A stretch of 64,000 nt of DNA, taken from NCBI GenBank assembly GCA_922989275.2, contig OV277874.1:23672154-23736153 (forward strand), written 5' to 3'. The notes beneath the pieces were generated by a model. That model ran no database searches and was not told the origin of the DNA. It saw only the letters and a program-made list of their open reading frames with translations. Shown one piece after another: positions 49,861 through 60,126 of the stretch; positions within the stretch are counted from its first letter, which is position 1; the number at the start of each line of letters is the position of its first letter. Both the position numbers and the translations under genes were made by a program. Origin of the DNA: Gari tellinella (lineage: Eukaryota; Mollusca; Bivalvia; Cardiida; Psammobiidae).

Positions 49861-50222
49861 TTACAGTGGTAAATATATAATATGCTTGCCCGTTTAAACG
49901 AAACTAAACACCGAGAAATGTGTGGCAAATACTTTGGAACATTCTGATCAGGCTCCAGACTGTTTGTAATCGTCATTAAGCTTTTACAATGAAGAATACC
50001 CTATTCTTCTCCCAATAAACGCGTTTACGCTAAAACTATTAGTTACATTGCAAATAGTTAAGAGCTAGATCAGACGCCGGGTAACCCGGCATCTGATCAG
50101 GCTCCGAACTGTATGGCACTCAGATTTAAATGAACAGTAAGCAATTTCAAACATTTGTTCTTTTCTACATTTAGTGTATTGCGTTTGTGTGCCGTTTGCG
50201 TTTAAACGGGAAAGAATATTGT
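49861..50222. mobile_element. Two family A pieces
   Basis: 49861-49965 starts TTACAGTGGTAAATATA, between A and H in sequence, and collapses at the hairpin. 49985-50222 is a reversed A (TACAATGAAGAATACC, hairpin GACGCCGGGTAACCCGGCATC, AAACGGGAAAGAATATTG). Confidence 0.65.
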
Positions 50223-50687
50223 GTAACTTCAACAAACGTCAAGCAGTTTTGATCCATATCTGACAAAGAGTTCCTCGGCGTGCGACCTAGGCTTTAAACC
50301 TACTGGCAATTGGTATATGTGTCGACGTCTCGCTCAGTGCGAGACTTGGTAACGGGAATGTCACGCGATATTGTTTAAGTCGTTTGATTAACACGCGTGT
50401 CATTCTTGTTTGGCGACCGGGGAAATCGACAAAGGCTGCGTCTGGCAATATGCTTAGTGACAAGCGCCTGTGCATGTGATACGAAATGCAGAAGCACCCC
50501 CGTTGTGCAGCGAAATGCCCGATAACAGCATACAGTGGGGGAGACGTTATTCTTTCCCTATAAGCCATTTTTTAACGGGAACCGATACGTTAGATTAACG
50601 GGAACTGAAGCGTTAAGCGGGAGCCCGTTCGTTTTGCCATACCAGTGTTGTTAATAGAATAATAACTTGATCAATGTCAAACTGTAG
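50223..50687. other. Mostly unassigned; A tip at 50531
   Basis: TACAGTGGGGGAGACG with TTCTTTCCC at 50531-50560 is a reversed A right tip. GTTAACGGGAAC-type words repeat at 50573-50615. Nothing else seen. Confidence 0.4.
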
Positions 50688-50908
50688 TTAACCCCTTCAC
50701 TGCCGTTACGTCATCAACTTTTGAAACTATTGTCGTCTGCTTTTATTTAAAAAAAATAATCAAATTTTAGATATTTTTACTTACACATGTAATATTGATA
50801 TAACATTGAGTATCAAACAGTTTGGATCCTGATCAGACGCCGCGTTACGCGGCGTCTAATCAGGATCCAAAATGTTTGCCAATTGGATTGAAACAGGGAA
50901 GGGGTTAG
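50688..50908 (-). mobile_element. Family D MITE
   Basis: TTAA-CCCCTTCACTGCC to GGGAAGGGG-TTAG with a near-perfect hairpin (GGATCCTGATCAGACGCC and inverse). Confidence 0.85.
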
Positions 50909-51384
50909 CGCCTACGACACAGTGATACTAATTTGGCCGTAATTGTGGGGTGGCCGTTAGTCTGCGCTGACCGCAGGAAGTTTAATATACTATTTTGCAT
51001 CATTACCGTATAGTATTCGTATCACGCCGTGTCCGAGAAAACTACACCCATTAATAATAAACACGCTACGCTTGAACAAGTGTGAAATTTTGATCAATAT
51101 TTTGTGAAAATATGGTGTTGTTAATGACTTTGGAAATGACGGCACCTAAGGGTAACTTTATTGACTAGTTCTATTTTACTACTGAAAATACGAAACTATA
51201 ATGATAGTAGCTTTGTTTGATGACGTCTGGGGTTGGCAGTTAAACGTTTGTCACATTCGATACTGAATCGATTAAAAGACATTCGTCATTGATTTCAGTC
51301 ATAAATATCCTAACATCTGCACTATCACAGCAAATATATATACCAGACAGACAAAAAACGTCTACTATAATATAGTTATAGTGC
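50909..51384. other. No recognised feature
   Basis: Low-copy sequence; short frames only. Confidence 0.4.
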
Positions 51385-51519
51385 TTAAGGTGGTTCGACA
51401 GCGGGCGGCCCGCATCTCGAGTTCCGGAAATGCTGATCACTTTCACCTGATCTTTTCGGCACGTGCTTATTGTAGAAAATTTAGATAAAGAAAAGTTGGA
51501 TGATATTCAGTGTCTTCTC

Positions 51520-51590
51520 TGTTAGCGCAGTTGGTTACGGTGGTTGACTAGCAATCCAAAGGTTCTAGGTTCGATTCCCACTCTCTTCAA
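51520..51590 (+). other. tRNA-like segment, not a functional tRNA gene
   Basis: TTAGCGCAGTTGGTTA matches an A box and GGTTCGATTCC a B box, ~40 nt apart, with an anticodon-like TGACTAGCAATCCA between. The acceptor stem does not close and the T stem has mismatches. Short T and A runs follow. It could be a SINE head or a tRNA remnant captured by element M. Confidence 0.5.
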
Positions 51591-52080
51591 AACTTTTTTT
51601 AAAAAAAAATTGTCCGATTTTATTGACTAGTTAGTCCATAACGCAGTGATCAAAGGACAGGCTATCTTTAGTCACGTAATAATGAATAATATCACATGCA
51701 AGTATAGTCAAGTGACAACTAAACTTTGTGAGGATTTATAGCCTACATGACAGATGGCAGCTTAACACAGCACAAAAGTAATGCTGAAAGATAGATCCTA
51801 AAGGAGCTTTTATGCATTACTTTTGTTCTGTATGAAGGAGTCACCTGTCTTCAAAGATCTACAGGCTACCGTATTAAATGGTCCCTTATAACAGGTTTGA
51901 CTTATGGTATTATTTAGAGCTGACGGCATTTTAAAGTTGAACTCAAGGGACGTTACTCGTTTTGTGTTAACATTTTGTCTGGAAATCATGTATAAAATGT
52001 AAATTCCACTGTAGATTTTCATAAGACTTTTGCGACTAGTAGAAATAAGTAATATCTATCTAATAAGAGTAAAATTAGTG

Positions 52081-52352
52081 TACATTGGAGAATCTGTTAT
52101 TCTTTCCCAATAAACGCGTTTACGCTAAAATTTTACAGTGCAAACAGTTTGGAGCCAGATCAGACGCCGGGTTACTTGGAGCCAGATCAGACGCCGGGTA
52201 ACCCGGCGTCTGATCAGGCTCCAAACTGTTTGCCACCAAGATAAACATGAATTATCAGAATTGTCCAAAAGTTGTACTTTTCTACGTTTTAGCGCTTTGC
52301 GTTTGCGTACGTTTGCGTTTAAACGGGAAAGAATAACAGATTCTCCACTGTA
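52081..52352 (-). mobile_element. Family A MITE, young, duplicated hairpin arm, nested in M
   Basis: TACATTGGAGAATCTG to CAGATTCTCCACTGTA. GGAGCCAGATCAGACGCCGGGT occurs twice in succession before the right arm. Confidence 0.9.
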
Positions 52353-52717
52353 TGTTAAACGACTAGATTTTTTGTAATTTGAGATTTAGTGACTTTTTCC
52401 GAATTTGACTTTTTTAAAATATTGATATTTCCAGAAAATATGTCATGAAATATTTTTTGTTTGCACAATATCTTATAGTCTCTGTACAGTTTACTTGAAT
52501 GTACAGAAATTATTGAGTTATATCATTTTATAAAGAAAATATTCCTGTTTATTAAAAAAGGAGCTTTTCTCGACAAAAGGTCCTGTCAGAAAAAAACGGC
52601 ACGGTAACGTTTTTTTATTTTAACGATTTTTCACTCTCCATATTATGGTATATTTCAATTTAATCAAGGTTTCAAAGAATTCTGACACAGAATAAGCTGA
52701 CCCGCGAACCACCTTAA

Positions 52718-53108
52718 CTTCATAGCACAAGATCTTAAAAAAATTCTTCATATTTTTCACTAAAGTTTTTTTTTTCTGTATCAAAACAACCATTTTAATT
52801 GTCTAATTGATACATGTGGCTCCCAATTCTCTCAAAGATATTGAATAAAAGTCAATGAAAGGCACACATTCTTAAAATTTAGACGTTTCAAAATATGTCC
52901 TGTATATTTACAAACAGTGAAGACCCTGACACTGGACATCGCGAAATGCAGCGTCTCACATGTACATTGTATCTGTGTCTGCACTGTTTCCACCGTCTGA
53001 ATTAAGAATATGTATATGTTACACAGCGTCGGATCTGGATCCAAAATGTTTGTAATTTCGACTTTAGGCGACTTTGGCGATGATGATGGTTCAAAAATGT
53101 AATACAAG
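52718..53108. repeat. Unassigned with a decayed hairpin
   Basis: 52910-52995 (ACAGTGAAGACCCTGACAC ... CTGCACTGTTTCC) and 53025-53050 (CAGCGTCGGATCTGGATCC) are decayed hairpin arms. No exon. Confidence 0.4.
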
Positions 53109-53466
53109 TACAGCGCCCCTCTCTACAACGACACTCAATGAGAGACAAATATTGTTTTCGTTGTTCGGAGGGAGACGTTATAGGGAGGGCAATTGGCTTA
53201 CATTTGCAAATAGCTTAAATCCAGATCAGACGCCGCGTAACGCGGCGTTTAATCTTGATTCAAGCTGTTTGCCACTCGTCCTTGATGTCAAATGTTCATT
53301 TATGTAACTTTGAGAAAAACAACAGACGACAACTTTAAGCAGATGGTATTGCGCCAGTGAAAGCTTACGTGTAAGCCATAATTGTCCTGTTTTGGGAACT
53401 ATGACAAGTATCGTTGTAAGGAGGGAGTCGTTGTTAGGAGGGCCGTTGTTGGGAGGGAGCACTGTA
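53109..53466 (+). mobile_element. Family B MITE, well preserved
   Basis: TACAGCGCCCCTCTCTAC to GGGAGGGAGCACTGTA. Hairpin GACGCCGCGTAACGCGGCG; GTTGTTCGGAGGGAG and GTTGTTGGGAGGG words present. Confidence 0.88.
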
Positions 53467-53588
53467 CACCCAACTTTGAACATTGAGCTAATTTATGTTG
53501 TTTTTCTTCTCTTTTCATGTGATGTCTTCTTCCCACCTGAATAGGTAAGTCAAATCTTGATATTGTTGTGTATATGTGTACCCTTTTG

Positions 53589-54187
53589 TACAGTGGAGAT
53601 AACGTTATTCTTCCCCGTTTAAACGCAAACGAAATACAAACACATTGCAATAAAGTGTACAAAATAACAACTTTGTGACAATTCTGACTATTCATTTTTA
53701 TACGAGTGGCAAACAGTTTGGAGCCTGATCAGAAAGTCGGGTTTCCCGGCGTCTGATCAGGCTCCAAACTGTTTGTAATGGAAATAATAGTTTTGGCGAA
53801 AACGTGTTTATTGTGAAAGAATAACGTTTTCACACATAACTACACTTTTCTATAGCGAACAACGATGACGAATATCCTTATCTCCAACTTGTGTAAGATC
53901 ACTTTGATGACGTCACTATAACGTCACTATTTATATCGGCCATTTGACGTCACCGGGGTTCCCCAAAAAATGCATATTGCTTTAAAAATCGCATAAATCG
54001 TTGGTTATGTGAGAAAAAAAATCTGTCACTCGTTGATGTTTAAGACAAGTTGATCTCAAACTCGTCTAGACTAGAAATGTTATTAAGCTCGCCAAGGCTC
54101 GCTTAATAACTTTTCTATTCTAGACTCGTTTAAGATCAGCTTGTCTTAAACATCGACTCGTGATAGATCCTATATTTCTCCACAGTA
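53589..54187 (+). mobile_element. Family A MITE split by F near its right tip
   Basis: TACAGTGGAGATAACG, hairpin GAAAGTCGGGTTTCCCGGCG, right end GAAAGAATAACGTTTTC, F, then TTTCTCCACAGTA. Confidence 0.82.
53828..54180 (+). mobile_element. Family F element, copy 2
   Basis: Same layout as copy 1, including TGACGTCA at 53908 and the ~80-bp hairpin arms. It sits in the A right terminus. Confidence 0.82.
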
Positions 54188-54269
54188 CTTATGTGTGTCA
54201 GCAGTGAGTTCAGTTACCACTGTTTGCGGTTTAGGTTAGCAGTTTGTGCCCCATGTGCAGCGTGCAGAG

Positions 54270-54506
54270 TACAGAAGAGAAAAGGTTTTATTTCAAAATA
54301 ACCACGTTTACCCTTAACTACTATACTCATTGCAAACCGTTTGGAGCCAGATCAGACGCCGGGTAACCCGGCGTCTGACCAGGCTCCAAACTTTTTTGCC
54401 ACCCACATTAAAACTGATAGCCTGAATTGGCAAAATGTTGTCATTTTCTTTATTTGATTGCAATGCGTTTGCGTTTGAACGAAAATAATACGTTTTCTCT
54501 ACTGTA
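54270..54506 (-). mobile_element. Family A MITE
   Basis: TACAGAAGAGAAAAGG to CGTTTTCTCTACTGTA, with an intact hairpin. Confidence 0.82.
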
Positions 54507-54560
54507 ATATAGACGGCATTCGATTTCTTAACTGAACTCATCACTTTTTTAAGCCCATTT

Positions 54561-55160
54561 TACTGTTAGAGATGAGAAGACGTTATACTTTCCCAAAATT
54601 CACGTTTACGCTAAAACTATTATTTCCATTGTAAACAGTTTGGAGCATGATCAGACGTCGGGTAACCCGGCGTTTGATCAGGCTCCAAACTGTTTGTCAA
54701 TCTGAGTCAAACTACATGTAGTTGTCAGAGTTGTCAAAGCGTTGTCATTTTGTATGTTTTATTGCATTGCGTTCGCGTTATGTTTGCATTTAAACGGGAA
54801 AGAATAGTGTTTTCTCACATAACTACCCCTGTTTTCAATAGCGAACAACGATCACGAATATCCTTGTCTCCAACATGTGTGAGATCAATCTGATGACATC
54901 ACTTTAATTTCACTATTTATAAAGGCGTTATTACGTCACTGGGGTTAACAAAATAATTGTTAAAAAAAATACAAAATACTTAAAATCGTTGGTTATGTGA
55001 GAAAAAGAATCTGTAACTCGTCGATAGTAAAGACAAGTTGAACTCAAACTCGTCTAGAATAGAAAAGTTGCTCGCTTAATAACATTTCAATTTTAGACTC
55101 GTTTGATATCAGCTTGTCTTATACATCGACTCATGACAGATCCTATATTTCTCCACTGTA
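54561..55160 (-). mobile_element. Family A MITE split by F near its left-end tip
   Basis: TACTGTTAGAGATGAG, hairpin GACGTCGGGTAACCCGGCG, CATTTAAACGGGAAAGAATAG, F, then TTTCTCCACTGTA. Confidence 0.8.
54811..55153 (+). mobile_element. Family F element, copy 3
   Basis: TTTCTCACATAACTACC to GACAGATCCTATAT. The hairpin apex lacks part of the AAGCTCGCC stretch. The CRE word is degraded (ATGACATCAC). Confidence 0.8.
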
Positions 55161-55570
55161 GCTATGAAACCAGGTTTCCGTCAGTTTTGTATCAGAATCC
55201 TGACAGATAGATAGCTTATTCCAGACAACACAGCCTCTTGGGTAATTTGTAAATAAATACGAAAATCGTATTCAATCTGCATCGGACTTTTTCGACCAAA
55301 ATATCGGAGATAACCGATGTGAGAACGCATCGAGATTCAACTGGTCGGAAAAAGCCGATACTTTCCGAATGCATGCTGGCGCCAACAAAACAATATTCAA
55401 TATGGCTGCCTCCCATTTGCTAGTTCTTTAGTAGAAACAAAAGAATGAGGTGAATTTTCAATCATTTTGATCAGAACTGTGTCTTAACAATTTGATAACC
55501 ATAATGGAGATGTCAGACAAGCTTCGGTGTAAAAAAAAAGTTTCCAACGCGTTAAATTTCCATGTACAAC
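55161..55570. other. No recognised element; short inverted repeat
   Basis: TCGGACTTTTTCGACCA and TGGTCGGAAAAAGCCGA at ~55284-55356 are inverted around 40 bp. Otherwise apparently unique. A 66-codon minus frame has no recognised domain. Confidence 0.4.
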
Positions 55571-55674
55571 TACAGTGGAGAAAACGTAATTCTTTCCCAA
55601 TAAACGCCAGTTAAAAGTGTATTGCGTTTCGTTTGCGCGTTTATATGGGAAAGACTAACGTTTTCTCCACTGTA
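55571..55674 (-). mobile_element. Miniature 104-bp family A element
   Basis: TACAGTGGAGAAAACG to GTTTTCTCCACTGTA with only CCCAATAAACGCC and TGCGTTTCGTTTGCGCG between. The whole hairpin and linkers are deleted. It shares TA with the next copy. Confidence 0.88.
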
Positions 55675-55922
55675 CAGTGGAGAATCTGTTATTCTTTCCC
55701 AATAAACGCGTTTACGCTCAAACTATTATTTGCAGTGCAAACAGTTTGGAGCCAGATCAGAGGCCGGGTAACCCGGCGTCTGATCAGGCTCCAAACTGTT
55801 TGCCACCAAGATAAACATGAACTATCAGAATTGTCCAAAAGTTATTCTTTTCTACGTTTTAGTGCTTTGCGTTTGCGTACGTTTGCGTTTAAACTGGAAA
55901 GAATAACAGATTATCCACTGTA
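55673..55922 (-). mobile_element. Family A MITE, young
   Basis: TACAGTGGAGAATCTG to CAGATTATCCACTGTA with a full hairpin (one arm GAGGCCGGG). Confidence 0.9.
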
Positions 55923-55956
55923 TATATTTCAGTTTCGTGGGTTCTGTTTTCAGAAG

Positions 55957-56216
55957 TAACAGTGGAGAAAACGTTATTCTTTCCCATTTAAACACAAACG
56001 AAACGCAAACGCAAAACACTAAAACGTATAAAAGTACACTTTTTTACAATTCTGACAATTCATGTTTATTATCTTAGTGGCAAACAGTTTGGAGCCTGAT
56101 CAGACGCCGGGTTACCCGGCGTCTGATCTGGCTCCAAACTGTTTGCTATTGAAATAATAGTTTTAGCGTAAACGCGTTTATTGGGAACGAATAACGTCTT
56201 ATACATTGTCCACTGC
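55957..56216 (+). mobile_element. Family A MITE
   Basis: TAACAGTGGAGAAAACG to CATTGTCCACTGCA with an intact hairpin. Confidence 0.85.
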
Positions 56217-56319
56217 ACTCCGAAGTCTTTCAACAGGTGTGGTATGAAAAAGATAGTGGAATCAGCATGCCCATGATAAGATTGAAAACAAAATATTACT
56301 CTTTGTTTTGTGCAAGACA

Positions 56320-56628
56320 CTGTGGAGATGTAATCATTTCCCATTGAAACGAAATTAGGAGACTCCGTGGCCTAGTGGTATAGTCACTGTGACTTACATC
56401 ACTAAGATCCTCACCGCTGTGAGTTCGAGCTCGGATTCTTCATGTGGGGAAGACTTCCAGCTGGCTTGCGGAAGGTCGGTGGTTCTACCCAGTTGCCAAT
56501 GTGTGCCTAAGACAGTGCATTAAGGACTTCTGGCGTCTTCCTCCACCTGTAATTAGCTGGACGTCGCGATATGACTGAAATACTGTTGAAAGCGACGTAA
56601 AATCAAAACAAATCAAATTGAAACGAAA
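56320..56628 (+). mobile_element. tRNA-derived SINE inserted in an A remnant, 12-bp target duplication
   Basis: The SINE body is ~56355-56616. The head GGCCTAGTGGTATAGTC (A box) and GAGTTCGAGCTC (B box) is tRNA-like. The body has CTTCTGGCGTCTTCCTCC. The 3' domain CGATATGACTGAAATA..GTTGAAAGCGACG recalls a conserved SINE domain seen in molluscs (possibly Nin-type; from memory). The tail is AAAATCAAAACAAATCAA. ATTGAAACGAAA repeats exactly at 56343-56354 and 56617-56628. The A remnant is CTGTGGAGATGTAATC and TTTCCC at 56322-56342. Confidence 0.85.
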
Positions 56629-56650
56629 CTTACACATTTTGATTTTAAAA

Positions 56651-56987
56651 TACCGTATTCCCTCCCTATAACGGCCCTTCCAACAAAGATTCTCTCCTTA
56701 TAACAACACTTGCAGCTTTCCCCCAAACCAGGACAATAATGTCCAACCTATTCACGACTGCACTGCTGTCTGATTAAAAAAGTTCATCTGCTGTTTTTGT
56801 AAAAGGTACATAATGGACATTTTGACAGACTCCATAACGAACAGCTTGAATCCATATTAGACGCCGCGATCTGGATTCAAGCTGTTTGCAAAAGTAAGCC
56901 AGTTTCACTCCCTATAACGACTCTCTCCGAACAACGAACACATTTCTTGTCACCCATTGGATGTCGTTGTAGGATTACGGAACTGTA
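56651..56987 (-). mobile_element. Family B MITE
   Basis: TACCGTATTCCCTCCCTAT to TACGGAACTGTA. The hairpin lacks its central stem (TTAGACGCCGCGATCTGG). Confidence 0.82.
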
Positions 56988-57181
56988 CAAGTACTACATG
57001 TATATGTACTATTAATGATTCATTGACATCTAAATTGTTCATACATGTACTATTACACAGTAATTATACAGTGCATAGTGTACACATGTACCTAAAATGC
57101 AATATACACTACATGCCAGTAAAATCTGATGGAACTCGGGCGAAATATCAAAGCGCACACTGAAGGAAAATGGTTATTTGG

Positions 57182-58320
57182 TTATGCTAGATTCACACCA
57201 ACGGCGAATGCCGCGCTTTAAATCGGCGAGCAAAGCGTCGTCATTTTTGTTAACTTTTCAAAAAAGATCACGATCTCTTACGCTCTGATAAGCTCTGATA
57301 CGCTCTGATACGAATTGGTTGCCGCTTTGGGACGAATTATTTCCCGACCTGTTACGGTTCCTCGCGCTTTGGTCCCGCTTTCATCAGGTTTTGTTACGCT
57401 AGAAGTCACGCTTTAATAAGCTTTATTACACTTTATTACGATTTGATGCGATTATGGCGCTTTAAATCAAGCTCTGATACGATTATCAAGCTTTGTTGTG
57501 CATTGTTACGCTCTGTTCAGCTCTGTTACGCATTGGAAAATGTCAAGATCGCCGATTTCATGCCGATTTTTATCCAGAGCCTACATAAAGATGCAAAAGT
57601 TCCAAACTATCATTGCATCTTTGACCCCAGAACACGATGGCAGAACAACAAGATCCAGAAGTTCCAGATGAACCAGAGCATTATCTATCTGAAGTAGACA
57701 TGATGTTTGTCTCCCTGTTGTATAACTACATCCTAGCCCTTGAAAGCGTGAAAGAGCGTGAGAGAGCGTGACGAAACTTGCCAAACGTAACAAAGCCTAA
57801 CAAAACGTGTCAATCCTTGATCGATGCGTCTCAATTCGTGGGAAAGCGTGAGAGTCCTTCATGAAAACGTAACAAAACGTAATAAAGCGTGTCAGATCTT
57901 GATGAAAGCGTCTGACCTCGTGTCAGATCTTCATGCCAGATCGTAACAAATCTTGAGACATCTTAACGAAGCGTGTCAAGTGGTGACAGACCGTGAAGAA
58001 TGGCGTCCCCGCTTTGAATCAAGCTCTGTTAAGCTTTCCTACGCTTTGAGTCAAGCTTTGCTGAGCTTTGTTACGCTTTGTTAAGCTTTGATAAGCGTTG
58101 ATACGCTCTAGGCGCTTTAATCAATTCGTGACAGAGCGCCCCAAATTTTTAAACAGTTTTAAAAAATTGGGCGCTCTTGCCGAATGTCCCGCTTTACTCC
58201 CAGCTTTCCCACGATTTATTACGACCCTGACGCCTTAATCAAGCTTTGTTACGCTTTGGTGCCGCTTTGCACGCCGCTTTAAAGCGCCATCAAAGCGCCG
58301 TTGGTGTGAACCTAGCATTA
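57182..58320. mobile_element. Element P: TTA-flanked, built of ~10-bp word arrays
   Basis: TGCTAGATTCACACCAACGG and CCGTTGGTGTGAACCTAGCA form 22-bp terminal inverted repeats with one mismatch, flanked by TTA on both sides, which fits PIF/Harbinger-type TWA duplication (inference). 57275-57535 and 58010-58265 consist of words such as GCTCTGATAC and GCTTTGTTAA stepping by ~10 bp. 57735-58005 has the complementary words (AAAGCGTGAG, AACGTAACAA). A small open frame lies at the centre. Confidence 0.75.
57637..57771 (+). pseudogene. Possible coding remnant in element P
   Basis: An acidic 44-codon frame (MAEQQDPEVPDEPEHYL..., then FVSLLYNYILALE) starts at 57637 and runs into the word array before a stop. 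It sits where a transposase gene could have been. No domain can be assigned from this length. Confidence 0.3.
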
Positions 58321-58334
58321 AGAAACAGTTTACC

Positions 58335-58530
58335 TACAGTGGAGAATCTGTTATTCTTTCCCAATAAACGCGTTTACGCTAAAACTATTATTTGCAGTGC
58401 AAACAGTTTGCCACCAAGATAAATATGAAATATCAGAATTGTCCAAAAGTTGTTCTTTTCTACGTTTTAGCGCTTTGCGTTTGCGTACGTTTGCGTTTAA
58501 ACGGGAAAGAATAACAGATTCTCCACTGTA
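58335..58530 (-). mobile_element. Family A MITE, young, hairpin precisely removed
   Basis: TACAGTGGAGAATCTG to CAGATTCTCCACTGTA. GCAAACAGTTTG joins directly to CCACCAAGATAAA, so the hairpin is reduced to CAAACAGTTTG while flanks are unchanged. Confidence 0.92.
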
Positions 58531-58532
58531 TA

Positions 58533-58769
58533 TACAATGAATAATACGTTATTCTTTCCATAATAAACGCGTATACGCTTAAACCATTATTTCCATCCCA
58601 AAGAGTTTGGAGCAAGATAAGACGCCGGGTAACGCGGAGTCTTATCAGGCTTCAAACTGTTTGCCACTCAGATTAAGCTAAATACATGTAGTAAGGCCTT
58701 TCAAACGGTTGACGTTGTTTACAGTTTGTCGCAATCCATTTGCGTTTCGTTTGCATCGTATCCACTGTA
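58533..58769 (-). mobile_element. Family A MITE
   Basis: TACAATGAATAATACG to CGTATCCACTGTA. Hairpin GACGCCGGGTAACGCGGAGTC. Confidence 0.8.
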
Positions 58770-58774
58770 TAAGT

Positions 58775-59287
58775 GTACAAGGAAGGAGATTTAAATATTT
58801 CCCAATTTAAATGAAACGAAACGCAAATTCAATACATTAAAATACAGAAAATGACAGCTACATTGTACTTGAAATAGTAAACGTTTAGTGCAAGCACGAA
58901 TAGCAAACTATTTTGAAACCTGATCAGACGCAGGGTTACAGTGGAGAATCTGTTATTCTTTCCCGTTTAAACGCAAACGTACGCAAACGCAAAGCACTAA
59001 AACGTAGAAAAGAACAATTTTTGGACAATTCTGATAATTCTTATTTATCTTGGTGGCAAACAGTTTGGAGCCTGATCAGACGCCGGGTTACCCGGCGTCT
59101 GATCTGGCTCCAAACTGTTTGCACTGCAAATAATAGTTTTAGCGTAAACGCGTTTATTGGGAAAGAATAACAGATTCTCCACTGTACATGGCTTCTGATC
59201 GGGCTCCGATCTTCTTGCACTTGAATTAATTGAGTTAGCATAAACGCCTTTATTTGGAAACAAGTATACAGGTCTTCTCCTCTGTTC
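58775..59287 (+). mobile_element. Family A MITE split by young A at the hairpin apex
   Basis: TACAAGGAAGGAGATTT, CTGATCAGACGCAGGGT, young A, then CATGGCTTCTGATCGGGC and the right end TCTTCTCCTCTGTT. Confidence 0.75.
58937..59186 (+). mobile_element. Family A MITE, young, in a hairpin apex
   Basis: TACAGTGGAGAATCTG to CAGATTCTCCACTGTA. The target TA is the central TA of GGGTTACCC in the host A hairpin. Confidence 0.9.
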
Positions 59288-59485
59288 CTATTTCAAGACA
59301 TATTTATAACGTCTTTATCATTGTTTATAATACATTAGCCTTTCACGATGTTTATTTTTAGTAATAGAACTATTTGTTTGTTTTTTCAATGGCCGTTTAT
59401 TGTAATTGAAGTCGTGCAGGGTATCGGGCAAACATGTTATGCTAAACAAAATAACATTCCAAAAATGCGTATAATAATGTACATG
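59288..59485. other. No recognised feature
   Basis: AT-rich sequence without element ends. Confidence 0.35.
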
Positions 59486-59734
59486 TACAGTGGAGAAGAC
59501 GTTTTTTCTCCCAATAAACGCGTTAACGCTAAAACTATTATTGCCATTGCAAACAGCTTAGAACCAGATAAGACGAAGGGAAACCCGGCTTCTGTTTAGG
59601 CTCATAACTGTTTGCTACTCAGATTAACATTAATTGTCAGAATTGTCAAAAAATTGATGTTTTCTTCATTTTAAGCATTGCGATTGCGGTTCGGCTGCGA
59701 TTTAACGGGAAAGAATAACGTCTTCTTCATTGTA
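59486..59734 (-). mobile_element. Family A MITE
   Basis: TACAGTGGAGAAGACG to GTCTTCTTCATTGTA. Hairpin decayed (GACGAAGGGAAACCCGGC). Confidence 0.82.
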
Positions 59735-59800
59735 TATGCTACATTTTAACAAAATACATGTGTAACAGTCCAAAAATGCTTATTACAGTTTGAAAGACTA

Positions 59801-59868
59801 TACAATGCTTCCTCCCCACAACTGGCCTCCCAACAACGATTCCCTCCTTATAAAACGCTTGCCGATGT
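59801..59868 (-). mobile_element. Family B left-tip fragment
   Basis: TACAATGCTTCCTCCCCAC, CAACAACGATTCCCTCC, CGCTTGCCG; cut by the following A element and not resumed after it. Confidence 0.75.
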
Positions 59869-60118
59869 TACAGTGGAGAATCTGTTAATCTTTCCCAATA
59901 AACGCGTTTACGCTAAAACTATTATTTGCAGTGCAAACAGTTTGGAGCCAGATCAGACGCCGGGTAACCCGGCGTCTGATCAGGCTCCAAACTGTTTGCC
60001 ACCAAGATAAACAAGACTTATCAGAATTGTCCAAAAGTTGTTCTTTTCTACGTTTTAGTGCTTTGCGTTTGCGTACGTTTGCGTTTAAACGGGAAAGAGT
60101 AACAGATTCTCCACTGTA
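59869..60118 (-). mobile_element. Family A MITE, young
   Basis: TACAGTGGAGAATCTG to CAGATTCTCCACTGTA with an intact hairpin. Confidence 0.9.
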
Positions 60119-60126
60119 CCCAAAAA

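Larger units (their letters stand above)
51385..52717. mobile_element. Element M, TTAA-flanked, with tRNA-like core and A nested
   Basis: TTAAGGTGGTTCGACAGCGGG at left; CTGACCCGCGAACCACCTTAA at right. ~1.06 kb without the A insert. The flanks GTGC and GCAC extend the inversion further out. Interior AT-rich, non-coding apart from a tRNA-like segment. Confidence 0.65.

Noticed and set aside
51520..51590. Functional tRNA gene
   Set aside because: A and B boxes are present, but the acceptor stem does not pair and the T stem has mismatches.
2600..59500. Frequent TACATGTA / ACATGTACATGT words as a regulatory array
   Set aside because: They are scattered without regular spacing in and between elements, and look like a general word preference of the genome.
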